Shown here: piece after piece, positions 43,188 to 51,555 of the stretch
Layout: each line of letters begins with the position of its first letter
Position numbering within the stretch: position 1 is the first letter of the stretch
Assembly: GCF_051388935.1 (NCBI RefSeq)
Contig: NZ_JBPKBI010000001.1
Location: 372,001 to 436,000 of the forward strand
Source of the DNA: Yinghuangia sp035454725
GTDB taxonomy: Bacteria > Actinomycetota > Actinomycetes > Streptomycetales > Streptomycetaceae
Reading direction: 5' to 3'
Length of the DNA: 64,000 nt
The notes under the pieces: model-generated
Databases searched by the model: none
Told to the model about the DNA's origin: nothing
Seen by the model: only the letters and a program-made list of their open reading frames with translations
Position numbers and translations under genes: made by a program

Positions 43188-43658
43188 ATGGCCGGCCTCA
43201 ACGTGGGATCCCTCGGGGAGTACATCCGTGAGCAGCGCCGCAACGCGCAGTACTCGTTGCGGCAGCTCGCGGATGCCGCCGGGGTGTCGAATCCGTACCT
43301 GAGTCAGATCGAGCGCGGACTTCGCCGGCCGAGCGCCGAGATCTTGCAGCAGATCGCCAAGGCGCTGCGGATCTCGGCGGAGACGTTGTATGTGCAGGCC
43401 GGGATTCTGGAGGAACGGCCGGAGGGGGTGCGCGAGGTGCAGAGCGCGGTCTTGTCCGACACGAGCATCAACGAGCGGCAGAAACGCGTGCTGCTGGAGA
43501 TATACGAGGCCTTCCGCAAGGAGAACGCCGCATCGGACGCCGGCACCGAGCCGGCCGGAGCCGGAGCCACGGTGAACGGCAGGTCCGCGGAAGGCTCGTC
43601 GGCAACACCCACCCCCGTCCGGTCGCTTCCCGACCGCAACCTCGATCCCGATAAGTGA
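43188..43658 (+). CDS. XRE-type helix-turn-helix regulator
   Basis: A 156-residue regulator. Residues 8-68 are a Cro/C1-type domain (LGEYIREQRRNAQYSLRQLA, NPYLSQIERGLRRPSAEILQ). A short helical region (SINERQKRVLLEIYEAFRKE) may be for dimers, and the C-terminal 40 residues are disordered. It is followed 8 bases later by an HBHA-like gene, which suggests it controls its own operon or works with that protein. The group is common in streptomycetes; the ligand is unknown. Confidence 0.88.
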   Translation: MAGLNVGSLGEYIREQRRNAQYSLRQLADAAGVSNPYLSQIERGLRRPSAEILQQIAKALRISAETLYVQAGILEERPEGVREVQSAVLSDTSINERQKRVLLEIYEAFRKENAASDAGTEPAGAGATVNGRSAEGSSATPTPVRSLPDRNLDPDK

Positions 43659-43666
43659 GGAAGACC

Positions 43667-44242
43667 ATGGCGAACGCCACGGAGTTCAAGAAGACCCTCA
43701 CCGACGCCACGCCGTTCTACGCGTTCGTGGGCGCCGGTGACCTCGCGGTGGAGAAGATCCGCACGGTGCCGGACCGGCTGTCCGGTATCAAGATGGACAT
43801 GCCGAAGTTCGAGATGCCGAAGTTCGAGGCGATCGACATCCCGACCGACCCGAAGGTCATCCGCACCCGGGTCGCCGGCACCGCGGCCGACGTGCAGGAG
43901 CGCGTCACCGCGACGTTCTCCTCCCTGACCGCGGCGGGCAAGGAGGCTCCCGCCAAGGCGCAGGACTTCGCCCGCGTCCAGTACGGCAAGGCCGGCGACT
44001 ACGCGCAGCAGCTCAAGGAGATCTACGAGGACCTCGCCGAGCGCGGGCACAAGGTCGTCGACCGGATGGCCAAGAAGGAGGCGGAGATGGAGCACGCCAT
44101 GTCCGCCGGGCGTCAGCACGAAGGCGACCGGCACAACGGGCACGAGTCCGCGCGTCCCGGGGACACCGCTGCCGCCGACGCCTCGCCCAAGCCCGCCGCC
44201 AAGCCCCGCCCCCCGAAGAAGACCGCGTCCCCGGAGGCGTGA
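43667..44242 (+). CDS. heparin-binding hemagglutinin (HBHA)-like coiled-coil protein
   Basis: A 191-residue protein. A long helical, coiled-coil central part (KIRTVPDRLSGIKMDMPKFE, AADVQERVTATFSSL, YAQQLKEIYEDLAERGHKVV) is followed by a Lys/Pro/Ala-rich tail (AKPRPPKKTASPEA). This layout is that of mycobacterial HBHA, whose tail binds sulfated polysaccharide. In soil actinomycetes the role is unclear; a cell-surface or membrane-associated function is possible. The repeat DMPKFEMPKFEA in the middle is distinctive. Start ATG 43667 with GAGGAAG upstream. Confidence 0.8.
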   Translation: MANATEFKKTLTDATPFYAFVGAGDLAVEKIRTVPDRLSGIKMDMPKFEMPKFEAIDIPTDPKVIRTRVAGTAADVQERVTATFSSLTAAGKEAPAKAQDFARVQYGKAGDYAQQLKEIYEDLAERGHKVVDRMAKKEAEMEHAMSAGRQHEGDRHNGHESARPGDTAAADASPKPAAKPRPPKKTASPEA

Positions 44243-44272
44243 CCCGCACCGAGGCTCGGCGGCGACCACCCG

Positions 44273-44417
44273 NNNNNNNNNNNNNNNNNNNNNNNNNNNN
44301 NNNNNNNNNNNNNNNNNNNNNNNNNNNNNNNNNNNNNNNNNNNNNNNNNNNNNNNNNNNNNNNNNNNNNNNNNNNNNNNNNNNNNNNNNNNNNNNNNNNN
44401 NNNNNNNNNNNNNNNNN
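44273..44417. other. assembly gap of 145 N inside a probable hairpin
   Basis: The left flank ends ...GACCACCCG and the right flank begins ACCCGGCGCGGGTGGTC. The two flanks share ACCCG. If they are merged at that overlap the result is a perfect stem GACCACCCG/CGGGTGGTC with a GCG loop, about 35 bases after the HBHA-like stop. The gap may therefore be a sequencing drop-out at a terminator, with few or no bases really missing. Confidence 0.6.
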
Positions 44418-44497
44418 ACCCGGCGCGGGTGGTCCCGTGTTCGGGCCCGGCGTGCGAGACTGCACAGGTCACCGGGAACGCGCAGCGAGGAGGAGCG

Positions 44498-44842
44498 ATG
44501 CCGGACTTGACTCTGGCCGGCGGGGCGCTGACGAACGCGTTCGGCAGTGCGACGTACTGGGTGGCCATCGCGCTGCTCTTGTTCAAGCTGTTCTGCCTGG
44601 TCGACGCCTCGGTGCGTCGCGAGGACGCGTATCGGGCCGCCGACAAGAACAAGAAGATGTTCTGGGTGGTGATCCTGGCCGTCGCGGTCGTCTGGAACTT
44701 CTTCTTCCTTTCGCTGATCAACATCCTGTCGATCGCCGGGCTGATCGCCGCGATCGTCTACATGGTCGACGTGCGTCCGGCCCTCAAGCAGGTCGACGGG
44801 CGTCGCGGCGGCGGGCGGATGGGACCGTACGGGCCCTGGTGA
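44498..44842 (+). CDS. DUF2516 small membrane protein
   Basis: A 114-residue protein with three hydrophobic segments (TYWVAIALLLFKLFCLVDA, MFWVVILAVAVVWNFFFL, ILSIAGLIAAIVYMVDVRP) matching DUF2516, a family found across streptomycetes. The ATG at 44498 has GAGGAGG upstream. The function is not known. A terminator follows directly after the stop. Confidence 0.82.
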   Translation: MPDLTLAGGALTNAFGSATYWVAIALLLFKLFCLVDASVRREDAYRAADKNKKMFWVVILAVAVVWNFFFLSLINILSIAGLIAAIVYMVDVRPALKQVDGRRGGGRMGPYGPW

Positions 44843-44860
44843 GAGCCACGCGAGTGTGAG

Positions 44861-44901
44861 GAAGGGCCGGGCGCACCTCCCGAGGGTGCGCCCGGCCCTT
44901 C
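44861..44901. terminator. bidirectional terminator
   Basis: A perfect 17-base-pair GC-rich stem (arms 44861-44877 and 44885-44901) with a 7-base loop lies between the convergent DUF2516 and NlpC/P60 genes and can end both transcripts. Confidence 0.88.
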
Positions 44902-44921
44902 CGCGTGTCGTGCCCCGGACG

Positions 44922-46370
44922 TCAGGCCGCCCCGGTCGCCGTCGCTGTTTGTGTGGACGACGGGTTCTGCGCGGAGTCGGTCGGGTTCGGCGTGGTGCCG
45001 GGGGTCGTGGTCGTGGTGTCCGTCGGGCTCGGGCTGCCGCTCGGGCCCGTGGGGGTGCCGGTGCCCGGACCGGTCGGGGTTCCCGTGCCCGGGTTCGTCG
45101 GCGTCCCGGTGCCGGGGCTCGTCGGCGGGTTCGTCGGCGTGGTGGTCGGCGGCGGCGTCGTCGTGGGGGGCGGCGTCGTACCGGGCGGGGGCGTCGTCGG
45201 CGGGGTGGTGGTCGGCGGCGCGGGCGGCGGGGGGACCGGTGGGACGGGCGGGGGCACCGGCACCTGCGGCACGTTCGGGATCGGCGGGGCCTGGACGACG
45301 CCGGCGCCGCCGTCGGGGCGGACCACGCCGAGGATCGGCATCGATCCGGCCGGCGCGATGGTGATCGTGCGTCCAGGGCGCGGGGCGTGCACCATCAGGC
45401 CGTTGCCGAGGTACATCCCGATGTGGCTGGCGTCGCTGTAGTAGACGATCAGGTCGCCGGGCCGCATGTCGGTGACCGGCACGCGCGGCAGCCGGGCCCA
45501 CTGCTCCTGCGAGGTACGCGGGATCCTCACACCGGCCGAGAGCCACGCCTGCGAGGTGAGGCCGGAGCAGTCGTAGCCGATCGGTCCCTCACCGCCCCAG
45601 ACGTACGGCAGGCCGATCTTGCTCAGCGCGTAGCCGATCGCCCGTTGCGCGGCTGATGTGGTGAGTTGGTCGGGGCGCGACAGTATTCCGTGCTGCTCAA
45701 GCTGCACCTGCCCGGCCTGGGCGACCTGGGCCTCGAACTGCTCAAGCTGGGCGATCTGTTCGGGGGTGAGCGTGGCGAGCAGCGCCTCGGCCTCGGCGAC
45801 TTTGCCCTGGATGTCGGCCCGGGCCTTCTCCGACTCGGCCTCCAGGCGGCGGTTCTCGGCGAGTTGCGCGTTCTCCGCCTTCTGCATGTTCTTGAGCTGC
45901 TGCTCGGCCTGCTTCTGGCGGGCGATGGTGTCCGCCTGCGTCTGGTTGATACGCGCGAACGTCGGCGCCTTCTGCAGGAATTCGGCAGGATCTGCGGTCA
46001 GCATCAGGGTCAGCAGGGGGTCGACGCCGCCTCCGGTGTACTGCAGGCGCACGATGCGGCCGATCTCCTCCTTCTGCGAGGCGATCTGCTGCTGGGCCGA
46101 CGCGATGCCGGCGCGGACGTCGTTGACCTTGGCCTGCTGCGCGGTGCGGCGTTCGTTGGTGGCGTTGTAGCGTTCCGTCGCCTGCTCGGCCTGCCGGTAC
46201 AGGTCCTGGAGTCGGGTCTGGACCTCCGTGACGCTGAACGCGATTTGCGGCGGCGGCGGCACCGGGGCGGCGGCCGCCTGCCCCGTGAACAGCGCCGCGC
46301 ACAGCAGTACCGCCCCACACGTGGTCGCCGCGCGGACCCAACGGCCGCTCCCGCCCCCCAAGATCGCCAT
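44922..46370 (-). CDS. secreted NlpC/P60 peptidoglycan hydrolase (RipA-like)
   Basis: A 482-residue wall hydrolase. A signal peptide ends near GQAAAAP. Residues 45-230 form a long coiled coil (Gln/Glu/Ala-rich, e.g. KQAEQQLKNMQKAENAQLAE) that may keep the enzyme inactive or bind an activator. The NlpC/P60 domain follows, with catalytic Cys in GYDCSGLTSQ and His in DASHIGMYLG and MVHAPRPG. The last 130 residues are Pro/Thr/Gly-rich with short repeats (GTGTPTGPGTGTPTGP). It probably cuts stem peptides between D-Glu and meso-DAP during cell separation. No c-di-AMP riboswitch was found in its leader. Confidence 0.92.
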   Translation of the reverse strand: MAILGGGSGRWVRAATTCGAVLLCAALFTGQAAAAPVPPPPQIAFSVTEVQTRLQDLYRQAEQATERYNATNERRTAQQAKVNDVRAGIASAQQQIASQKEEIGRIVRLQYTGGGVDPLLTLMLTADPAEFLQKAPTFARINQTQADTIARQKQAEQQLKNMQKAENAQLAENRRLEAESEKARADIQGKVAEAEALLATLTPEQIAQLEQFEAQVAQAGQVQLEQHGILSRPDQLTTSAAQRAIGYALSKIGLPYVWGGEGPIGYDCSGLTSQAWLSAGVRIPRTSQEQWARLPRVPVTDMRPGDLIVYYSDASHIGMYLGNGLMVHAPRPGRTITIAPAGSMPILGVVRPDGGAGVVQAPPIPNVPQVPVPPPVPPVPPPPAPPTTTPPTTPPPGTTPPPTTTPPPTTTPTNPPTSPGTGTPTNPGTGTPTGPGTGTPTGPSGSPSPTDTTTTTPGTTPNPTDSAQNPSSTQTATATGAA

Positions 46371-46679
46371 GCGCTGACCCTTTCGATCAGTCGACTGCGC
46401 CTGCCCCGTGTCGCATTCCGGGTTCCGTACCGCGGGTGGAACCGGCCATCGGGATGGACGGAAGCCGCCCGGAACCGGTTCCAGCGTCGGATCCTGCCAC
46501 GTTCCGTTGGCAAAAGGCAGGGCGATTGTGTGAGCGTCGCGATACGTCGCAGGGTGATGCGGATGAAAGTTGGGTGAACCACAGCGGGCGCCCAGGTCCG
46601 AACACCGGTTCTGAGCTGGGCGTTTGCGGCGTGTCGCAGAGCCGTTTCGGACATTCGATTGACGAACAGTCAGATCTGT
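46371..46679. other. intergenic leader of the NlpC/P60 gene
   Basis: About 300 bases between the start of the NlpC/P60 gene and the end of the methyltransferase gene, both on the minus strand. It should hold the NlpC/P60 promoter. I searched for the ydaO signature and for terminator hairpins and saw none. Confidence 0.4.
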
Positions 46680-47567
46680 TCAGTTGGTGCTCTGTTCGCC
46701 GTTCGGAGGTGTGACCGGGGCCACCGCGGCCCAATCGACGGTCACTTCGCCGCCGCGGGCCCGATCCGGCCGGGTGCGAACGGGCCATTCCGCGGCGAGT
46801 TCGCGCACCGCCGCCGCCCACCGCTGCCGCGCGCCCAGCGGGTCCAACGCGGCGTGCGTGTCCCACGCCCGGTCGAACGCGGACAGGAACGCGTGCACCG
46901 GCTCACCCGGGACGTTGCGGTGGATGAGCGCCTTCGGCAGGCGCACCGCAAGATCCGAGGGCCGCCCCAAATCCGCCAGCCGGGCGGCGAGGGTCAGCGT
47001 GCGCGGGCGGGCGTCCGCGCCGACGGCGATCCAGGTCGCGAGGCGCCCCGGCTCGTCGCACGTCCCCTCGACCACCAGGCCGCCCGGGGCGAGGCGGGCG
47101 CACATCGTGGACCAGGCCTCGGCCACCTCGTGTTCGCCGTACTGCCGCAGCACGTTGAAGGCCCGGATCAGCACCGCCCGCCGGCGATCCGGGAGCGGCA
47201 CCTCGAACCCGCCTCGTACGAACGACAGTCCGTCGCCCGCGTGCGGCAGTGCGGCGGCGACGCGCTCCGGGTCGATTTCGATGCCCAGTGTCTCGACGTC
47301 CGCCCGCACCGCCCGCAGTCGGCGGTGGAACTCGACCGTCGTCACCGGCGAGGCGCCGTATCCCAGGTCGACCACGAGCGGATCGGGCGCCGCGCGCAGC
47401 AGCCGCGCGTGCTCGGCGGTGACCCAGCGGTCCACGCGCCGCAGCCGATTCGGATTGGTCGTGCCCCGCGTGACGACCCCGGTCGGTTTCCGAGGGTTCC
47501 TCGGCGCCGGGACCCGGCGCCGGCGGTCGGACGCCGCGGCGGCTGAGGAGACCCCGCGGCTGACCAT
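46680..47567 (-). CDS. class I SAM-dependent methyltransferase-like protein
   Basis: A 295-residue protein. The SAM-binding strand-loop is VVDLGYGASPVTTVEFHRR, followed by the acidic strand LGIEIDPERV. A later core segment, AWSTMCARLAPGGLVVEGTC, fits a Rossmann methyltransferase. The substrate is unknown. The ATG at 47567 lies exactly 7 bases after TACACT (47580-47575), which favours a leaderless mRNA over the GTG at 47573. Confidence 0.82.
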   Translation of the reverse strand: MVSRGVSSAAAASDRRRRVPAPRNPRKPTGVVTRGTTNPNRLRRVDRWVTAEHARLLRAAPDPLVVDLGYGASPVTTVEFHRRLRAVRADVETLGIEIDPERVAAALPHAGDGLSFVRGGFEVPLPDRRRAVLIRAFNVLRQYGEHEVAEAWSTMCARLAPGGLVVEGTCDEPGRLATWIAVGADARPRTLTLAARLADLGRPSDLAVRLPKALIHRNVPGEPVHAFLSAFDRAWDTHAALDPLGARQRWAAAVRELAAEWPVRTRPDRARGGEVTVDWAAVAPVTPPNGEQSTN

Positions 47568-47848
47568 GCCCACGAGTGTAGGAGGCGCGTCGCGAATGCC
47601 CGACGTGCGACCGAAAGGCGTCGGTGTCCATGATCGATGACGACAAAGGGTGGCGCATTCGATGCTGACCGTGATCGATTCATCTCACATCCCGGTCGGG
47701 AATCGCGCGACGCACGGGATCGGTTATCACTTGACCGGTGGTCTTGTCGTCTGAATTAACGACAGCGCCCCGGGAGGGGAAGCAAAGCCGGATCGCGCCC
47801 GCCACGACGGTGGCCGGCGCCGTACGCCGTGTTCCGCCGCACGCCTTG

Positions 47849-47963
47849 NNNNNNNNNNNNNNNNNNNNNNNNNNNNNNNNNNNNNNNNNNNNNNNNNNNN
47901 NNNNNNNNNNNNNNNNNNNNNNNNNNNNNNNNNNNNNNNNNNNNNNNNNNNNNNNNNNNNNNN
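47849..47963. other. assembly gap of 115 N inside a probable hairpin
   Basis: The left flank ends TTCCGCCGCACGCCTTG and the right flank begins CCGCACGCCTTGGGCGTGCG. The 12 bases CCGCACGCCTTG occur on both sides. Merging the flanks at that overlap gives a near-perfect stem of about 14 base pairs with a TTG loop just upstream of mshA. The gap is therefore probably artificial or very short. Confidence 0.7.
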
Positions 47964-48010
47964 CCGCACGCCTTGGGCGTGCGGCGGAAACGGGCTGAGG
48001 AGGTCTTCGC

Positions 48011-49372
48011 GTGAGCCATCACGTGTCGCGAACGGCCGTGCCCGCCGTGCGCAAGCACACCCTGGCAGGCCGCCGGGGGGCACCACGCCGTATCGCGACG
48101 CTCAGCGTCCACACATCCCCCCTGCACCAGCCCGGGACGGGCGATGCGGGCGGGATGAACGTGTACATCGTCGAGATGTCCAAGCGGCTCGCCGCGCTCG
48201 GCGTCGAGGTGGAGATATTCACCAGGGCCACCGGGCGCGATCTGCCGCCCGTGGTCGAGATGGCTCCCGGTGTCCTCGTCCGACACGTGACCGCGGGCCC
48301 CTTCGAGGGCCTGTCCAAGGAAGACCTCCCCGCCCAGTTGTGCGCGTTCACCTCGGGCGTCCTGCGCACAGAGGCCATGCGCGAGCCCGGCTATTACGAC
48401 CTCGTCCACTCCCACTACTGGCTCTCCGGCCAGGTCGGATGGCTGGCCAAGGAGCGCTGGGGCGTCCCGCTGATCCACACCATGCACACCATGGCCAAGG
48501 TCAAGAACGCCTCACTCGCCGGCGGCGACAGCCCCGAGCCGTCCGCACGCGTGATCGGTGAGAGCCAGGTCGTCGAGGCCGCCGACCGCCTCGTCGCCAA
48601 CACCGCCGAGGAGGCCGAACAACTCGTCGCCCTCTACGACGCGGCCCCCGACCAGGTCGCGGTCGTCAACCCCGGAGTGGACCTGGACACCTTCCGGCCC
48701 GGCGACGCCGCCGAGGCACGCCGCCGCGTGGGCCTGCCCGAGGACGCGACCGTCGTCCTCTTCGCCGGCCGCATCCAGCCGCTGAAGGCGCCCGACGTGC
48801 TGCTGCACGCCACCGCCCACCTGCTGCGCGGCCATCCCTCACTGCGCGAGAAGCTGGTCGTAGCGGTCGTGGGCGGGCCCAGCGGCACCGGTCTCGCGGC
48901 GCCCGAGCACCTGCACAAGCTGGCCTCTGCACTGGGCGTGCAGGACGTCGTGCGCTTCCGCCGCCCCGTTCCCCAGGACGTGCTCGCCGACTGGTACCGC
49001 GCGGCGACCGTCGCCGTTGTGCCGTCCCACAACGAGTCCTTCGGGCTGGTCGCCATCGAAGCCCAGGCGTGCGGCACACCCGTCGTGGCCGCGGCGGTGG
49101 GCGGGCTGCCCACGGCGGTGCGCGACGGCGTGTCCGGAATCCTGGTCGACGGCCACGACCCGCTCGACTACGCCGACGCCATCGGCCGCCTGGTCCGCTC
49201 GCCGGGCCTGCGCGAGCGCTACGCGGGCGGGGCCGTACGGCACGCCGCCAACTTCGGCTGGGCCGCCGCCGCCGCGGGCATGGCCGACGTCTACGCCCAG
49301 ACCCTCGCCGACACCGCCGCGCGGGTCCCGACCCTGGCCGCGGCCCGCGTGGGGACGGGAACGGGCCCCTGA
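48011..49372 (+). CDS. mshA: D-inositol-3-phosphate glycosyltransferase MshA
   Basis: A 453-residue GT4 (GT-B fold) glycosyltransferase that joins UDP-GlcNAc to inositol-3-phosphate, the first step of mycothiol synthesis. The N-terminal GTGDAGGMNVYIVEMSKRLA loop binds the acceptor; later motifs are HSHYWLSG, HTMHTMAKVKN, VNPGVDLDTFRPG and the nucleotide-sugar segment SHNESFGLVAIEAQACGTPV. The start is GTG at 48011 with GAGGAGG upstream. Together with mshD in this window it establishes a mycothiol pathway. Confidence 0.95.
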   Translation: MSHHVSRTAVPAVRKHTLAGRRGAPRRIATLSVHTSPLHQPGTGDAGGMNVYIVEMSKRLAALGVEVEIFTRATGRDLPPVVEMAPGVLVRHVTAGPFEGLSKEDLPAQLCAFTSGVLRTEAMREPGYYDLVHSHYWLSGQVGWLAKERWGVPLIHTMHTMAKVKNASLAGGDSPEPSARVIGESQVVEAADRLVANTAEEAEQLVALYDAAPDQVAVVNPGVDLDTFRPGDAAEARRRVGLPEDATVVLFAGRIQPLKAPDVLLHATAHLLRGHPSLREKLVVAVVGGPSGTGLAAPEHLHKLASALGVQDVVRFRRPVPQDVLADWYRAATVAVVPSHNESFGLVAIEAQACGTPVVAAAVGGLPTAVRDGVSGILVDGHDPLDYADAIGRLVRSPGLRERYAGGAVRHAANFGWAAAAAGMADVYAQTLADTAARVPTLAAARVGTGTGP

Positions 49373-49574
49373 GCCCTGCGGCCCACCGCCGCGCGGGCGC
49401 GCGGAGGCCGTGCGCGCAGGATGTTCGTGCCCGCCGGGGCGCGTCATCGCCGCGCCCGGCCGGGCCGGCCTCGCACGCCGAGCACCCGTCCTGCGCCAGT
49501 CCCGGCCTCCCGAACGCGAGGCTCTAACGTTGTCCCCGACCCGCACCCCCCGACCGCCGATGCCGAGGTGAACC

Positions 49575-50102
49575 GTGGAGCAGACCCGGGCCGAGGTCGC
49601 CGAGACCATACGGCGTGCCCTCGACGACGCCGAGGTGACCTGGGAGCGCCCGGACGACGCGACGTTCGTCGTCACCCTGCCTGGCGTGCGCAAACTCAAG
49701 ACCACCTGCGCGCTGGGGCTCGGCCGCCACTCGCTCACCGTCACCGCGTTCGTCGTGCGGCGGCCCGACGAGAACCACGAGGCGTTCTACCGCTGGCTGC
49801 TCACCCGCAACGTGCGCATGTACGGCGTCGCGTTCTCGCTCGACAAACTCGGCGACGTCTACCTCACCGGACGCCTGCCGCTGCGGGCGGTCACCGCCGA
49901 CGAGGTCGACCGGATCCTCGGCGTCGTGCTCGAAGCCGCCGACGAGAGTTTCAACACGCTGCTCGAACTGGGGTTCGCCTCGTCGATCCGGCGGGAGTGG
50001 CGGTGGCGTACCGAGCGCGGCGAATCCACCCGCAACCTCGCCGCGTTCAAACACCTGATCGAGGACGACGGCACCGGCAAGGGTGCGCCCGAAGGGCCCT
50101 GA
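49575..50102 (+). CDS. YbjN-domain protein
   Basis: A 175-residue cytoplasmic protein of the YbjN (type III chaperone-like) family: WERPDDATFVVTLPGVRKLK, LTVTAFVVRRPDENHEAFY, WLLTRNVRMYGVAFSLDKLG and VYLTGRLPLRAVTADEVDRI. YbjN proteins are thought to chaperone or sense stress, but their function is not settled. The start is GTG at 49575 with GAGGTG upstream. gpmA follows after 22 bases. Confidence 0.85.
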   Translation: MEQTRAEVAETIRRALDDAEVTWERPDDATFVVTLPGVRKLKTTCALGLGRHSLTVTAFVVRRPDENHEAFYRWLLTRNVRMYGVAFSLDKLGDVYLTGRLPLRAVTADEVDRILGVVLEAADESFNTLLELGFASSIRREWRWRTERGESTRNLAAFKHLIEDDGTGKGAPEGP

Positions 50103-50124
50103 CACCTCCACTACGCTCGGGCCC

Positions 50125-50883
50125 ATGGCCGACACCCCGTACAAGCTTGTGCTGCTCCGCCACGGCGAGAGCGATTGGAACCTCAAAGGTCTCTTCACCG
50201 GTTGGGTGGACGTCGACCTCACCCCGACCGGCGAGGAGGAGGCCGCGCGCGGCGGCCGGCTGCTGACCGACGCCGGCGTGCTGCCCGACGTCCTGCACAC
50301 CTCGCTCCAGCGCCGCGCGATCCGCACCGCGCAGCTCGCCCTCGACGCCGCCGACCGGCACTGGATCCCGGTCCGCCGCACGTGGCGGCTCAACGAGCGG
50401 CACTACGGTGCGCTCCAGGGCAAGGACAAGGCCGCCACGCTCGCCGAGTTCGGCGAGGAGCAGTTCATGCTGTGGCGCCGGTCGTACGACACCCCGCCCC
50501 CGCCGCTCGCCGACGACGACGAGTTCTCGCAGGTCAACGATGCGCGCTACGCCGGTCTGCCGGACGAGATCCGGCCGCGCACCGAATGCCTCAAAGACGT
50601 CGTCGCCCGCATGCTCCCCTACTGGTATGACGCGATCGTGCCGGACCTGGAGGCCGGGCGCACCACGCTCATCGCCGCGCACGGGAACTCGCTGCGCGCC
50701 CTGGTCAAGCACCTCGACGGCATCTCGGACGACGACATCGCCGGCCTGAACATCCCCACCGGCATCCCGCTGCTGTACGAACTCGACGCCGACCTGCGGC
50801 CGGTGACCCCCGGCGGCCGCTACCTCGACCCCGAAGCCGCCGCCGCGGCGATCGAGGCGGTCAAGAACCAGGGCCGCAAGTAG
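50125..50883 (+). CDS. gpmA: 2,3-bisphosphoglycerate-dependent phosphoglycerate mutase
   Basis: A 252-residue enzyme that converts 3- to 2-phosphoglycerate in glycolysis. The phosphohistidine motif LVLLRHGESDWNLKGLFTGW is at the N terminus, with ERHYGALQGKDKA and AHGNSLRALVKHL further on, all typical of GpmA. TACGCT at 50112-50117 lies exactly 7 bases before the ATG, so gpmA is probably transcribed from its own promoter as a leaderless mRNA. A long-range inverted repeat follows the stop. Confidence 0.95.
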   Translation: MADTPYKLVLLRHGESDWNLKGLFTGWVDVDLTPTGEEEAARGGRLLTDAGVLPDVLHTSLQRRAIRTAQLALDAADRHWIPVRRTWRLNERHYGALQGKDKAATLAEFGEEQFMLWRRSYDTPPPPLADDDEFSQVNDARYAGLPDEIRPRTECLKDVVARMLPYWYDAIVPDLEAGRTTLIAAHGNSLRALVKHLDGISDDDIAGLNIPTGIPLLYELDADLRPVTPGGRYLDPEAAAAAIEAVKNQGRK

Positions 50884-50895
50884 CCGAACCAAAGA

Positions 50896-50952
50896 CCCGG
50901 CCACCGGTCCGGTCCCCGGGCCGGCTGTCCGAGCCGCCCGTCCGGTGGCCGG
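50896..50952 (+). terminator. inverted repeat after gpmA, likely terminator
   Basis: CCGGCCACCGG (50897-50907) pairs with CCGGTGGCCGG (50942-50952); the 34 bases between contain further self-complementary G+C-rich sequence. It begins 13 bases after the gpmA stop. Confidence 0.6.
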
Positions 50953-50996
50953 ATCCTGCGCATGGCACTCGCACGTAGCCGGACCACCGCCGAAGA

Positions 50997-51025
50997 GGGC
51001 GCCCATCACCACAGGATGGGCGCCC
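50997..51025 (-). terminator. terminator hairpin at the 3' end of the cysteine-rich gene
   Basis: GGGCGCCCATC (50997-51007) pairs with GATGGGCGCCC (51015-51025) with a 7-base loop. It lies 26 bases beyond the stop of the minus-strand cysteine-rich gene. Confidence 0.7.
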
Positions 51026-51050
51026 CCGCGCGTTTCCGGACTTGCGGCGA

Positions 51051-51236
51051 TCAGCCGCGGCAGTTGCCCCCGCAACTGCACGACGACCCGGACTTGCAGC
51101 CGCAGCCGCAACTCGACGGGCAACTGCACCCGGGAAGGGGAGCGGGGGAGGGCCGCCGACTGTCGGCGGCGCGAACCGGGGTGATCTCGATCATCGTGCG
51201 TCGGCCGGTCGGGGTGAGGGTGTGCGGATCGTTCAT
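51051..51236 (-). CDS. small cysteine-rich protein, metallothionein-like
   Basis: A 61-residue protein. The first 36 residues are soluble and Pro/Arg/Thr-rich (MIEITPVRAADSRRPSPAP). The last 25 contain eight Cys in CxC and CxxxC spacings (GCSCPSSCGCGCK, then SSCSCGGNC), the pattern of a metal-binding cluster. The gene signals are strong: GGAGGT lies 5 bases before the ATG at 51236, and a hairpin follows the stop. Zinc, copper or cadmium binding is likely from composition. The Cys spacing is not that of mycobacterial MymT. It occupies the place beside phoR where phoU is found in S. coelicolor as I recall. A function in metal storage or phosphate-linked metal balance is only inferred. Confidence 0.75.
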   Translation of the reverse strand: MNDPHTLTPTGRRTMIEITPVRAADSRRPSPAPLPGCSCPSSCGCGCKSGSSCSCGGNCRG

Positions 51237-51461
51237 GGGCGACCTCCGTTCACCTGCGTGCACTTGGTGTTCAACCGTGCTCAAGCCGTGCCCGGCAGCG
51301 CTGAGTGCGCACTGTCCGCATACGAGTCAACCCATAACGCATCCACGCGTCAACGGGCGGATCCGGCAAACCCTGCAAAGCCTGTTAAGGCTGTGGAAAC
51401 CGCAAGTCCCGCCCATGCGCGAATCACTGCAAACACCCGCGACCCGGAACACCCGTGCGGT

Positions 51462-51489
51462 CTGAACCGCACATGGTCGAACGGTGAAC
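51462..51489 (-). promoter_or_regulatory. possible PHO box facing the cysteine-rich gene
   Basis: On the minus strand GTTCAC (51489-51484) and GTTCAG (51467-51462) lie 22 bases apart, i.e. two repeat lengths of a PHO box; the middle unit is poor. It could be a relic of a divergent phoU promoter or could control the cysteine-rich gene 230 bases downstream. Confidence 0.35.
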
Positions 51490-51527
51490 AGTCGATGAAG
51501 TCATGCGCTTGCCGGCACCCGCGAGGG

Positions 51528-51555
51528 GTTCACTCGTTCGGGGCAGCTTTACCCT
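51528..51555 (+). promoter_or_regulatory. phoRP promoter with GTTCAC at the -35 position
   Basis: GTTCAC at 51528-51533 takes the place of a -35 element, and TACCCT at 51550-51555 is the -10, 16 bases later. The phoR GTG at 51563 is 7 bases further, so the mRNA would be leaderless. A PhoP site over the -35 is the usual layout of PhoP-activated promoters and would give self-activation. Confidence 0.55.

Noticed and set aside
46371..46679. A possible second c-di-AMP riboswitch before the NlpC/P60 gene
   Set aside because: The conserved ydaO blocks seen at 4445-4639 are absent from this leader on the sense strand.
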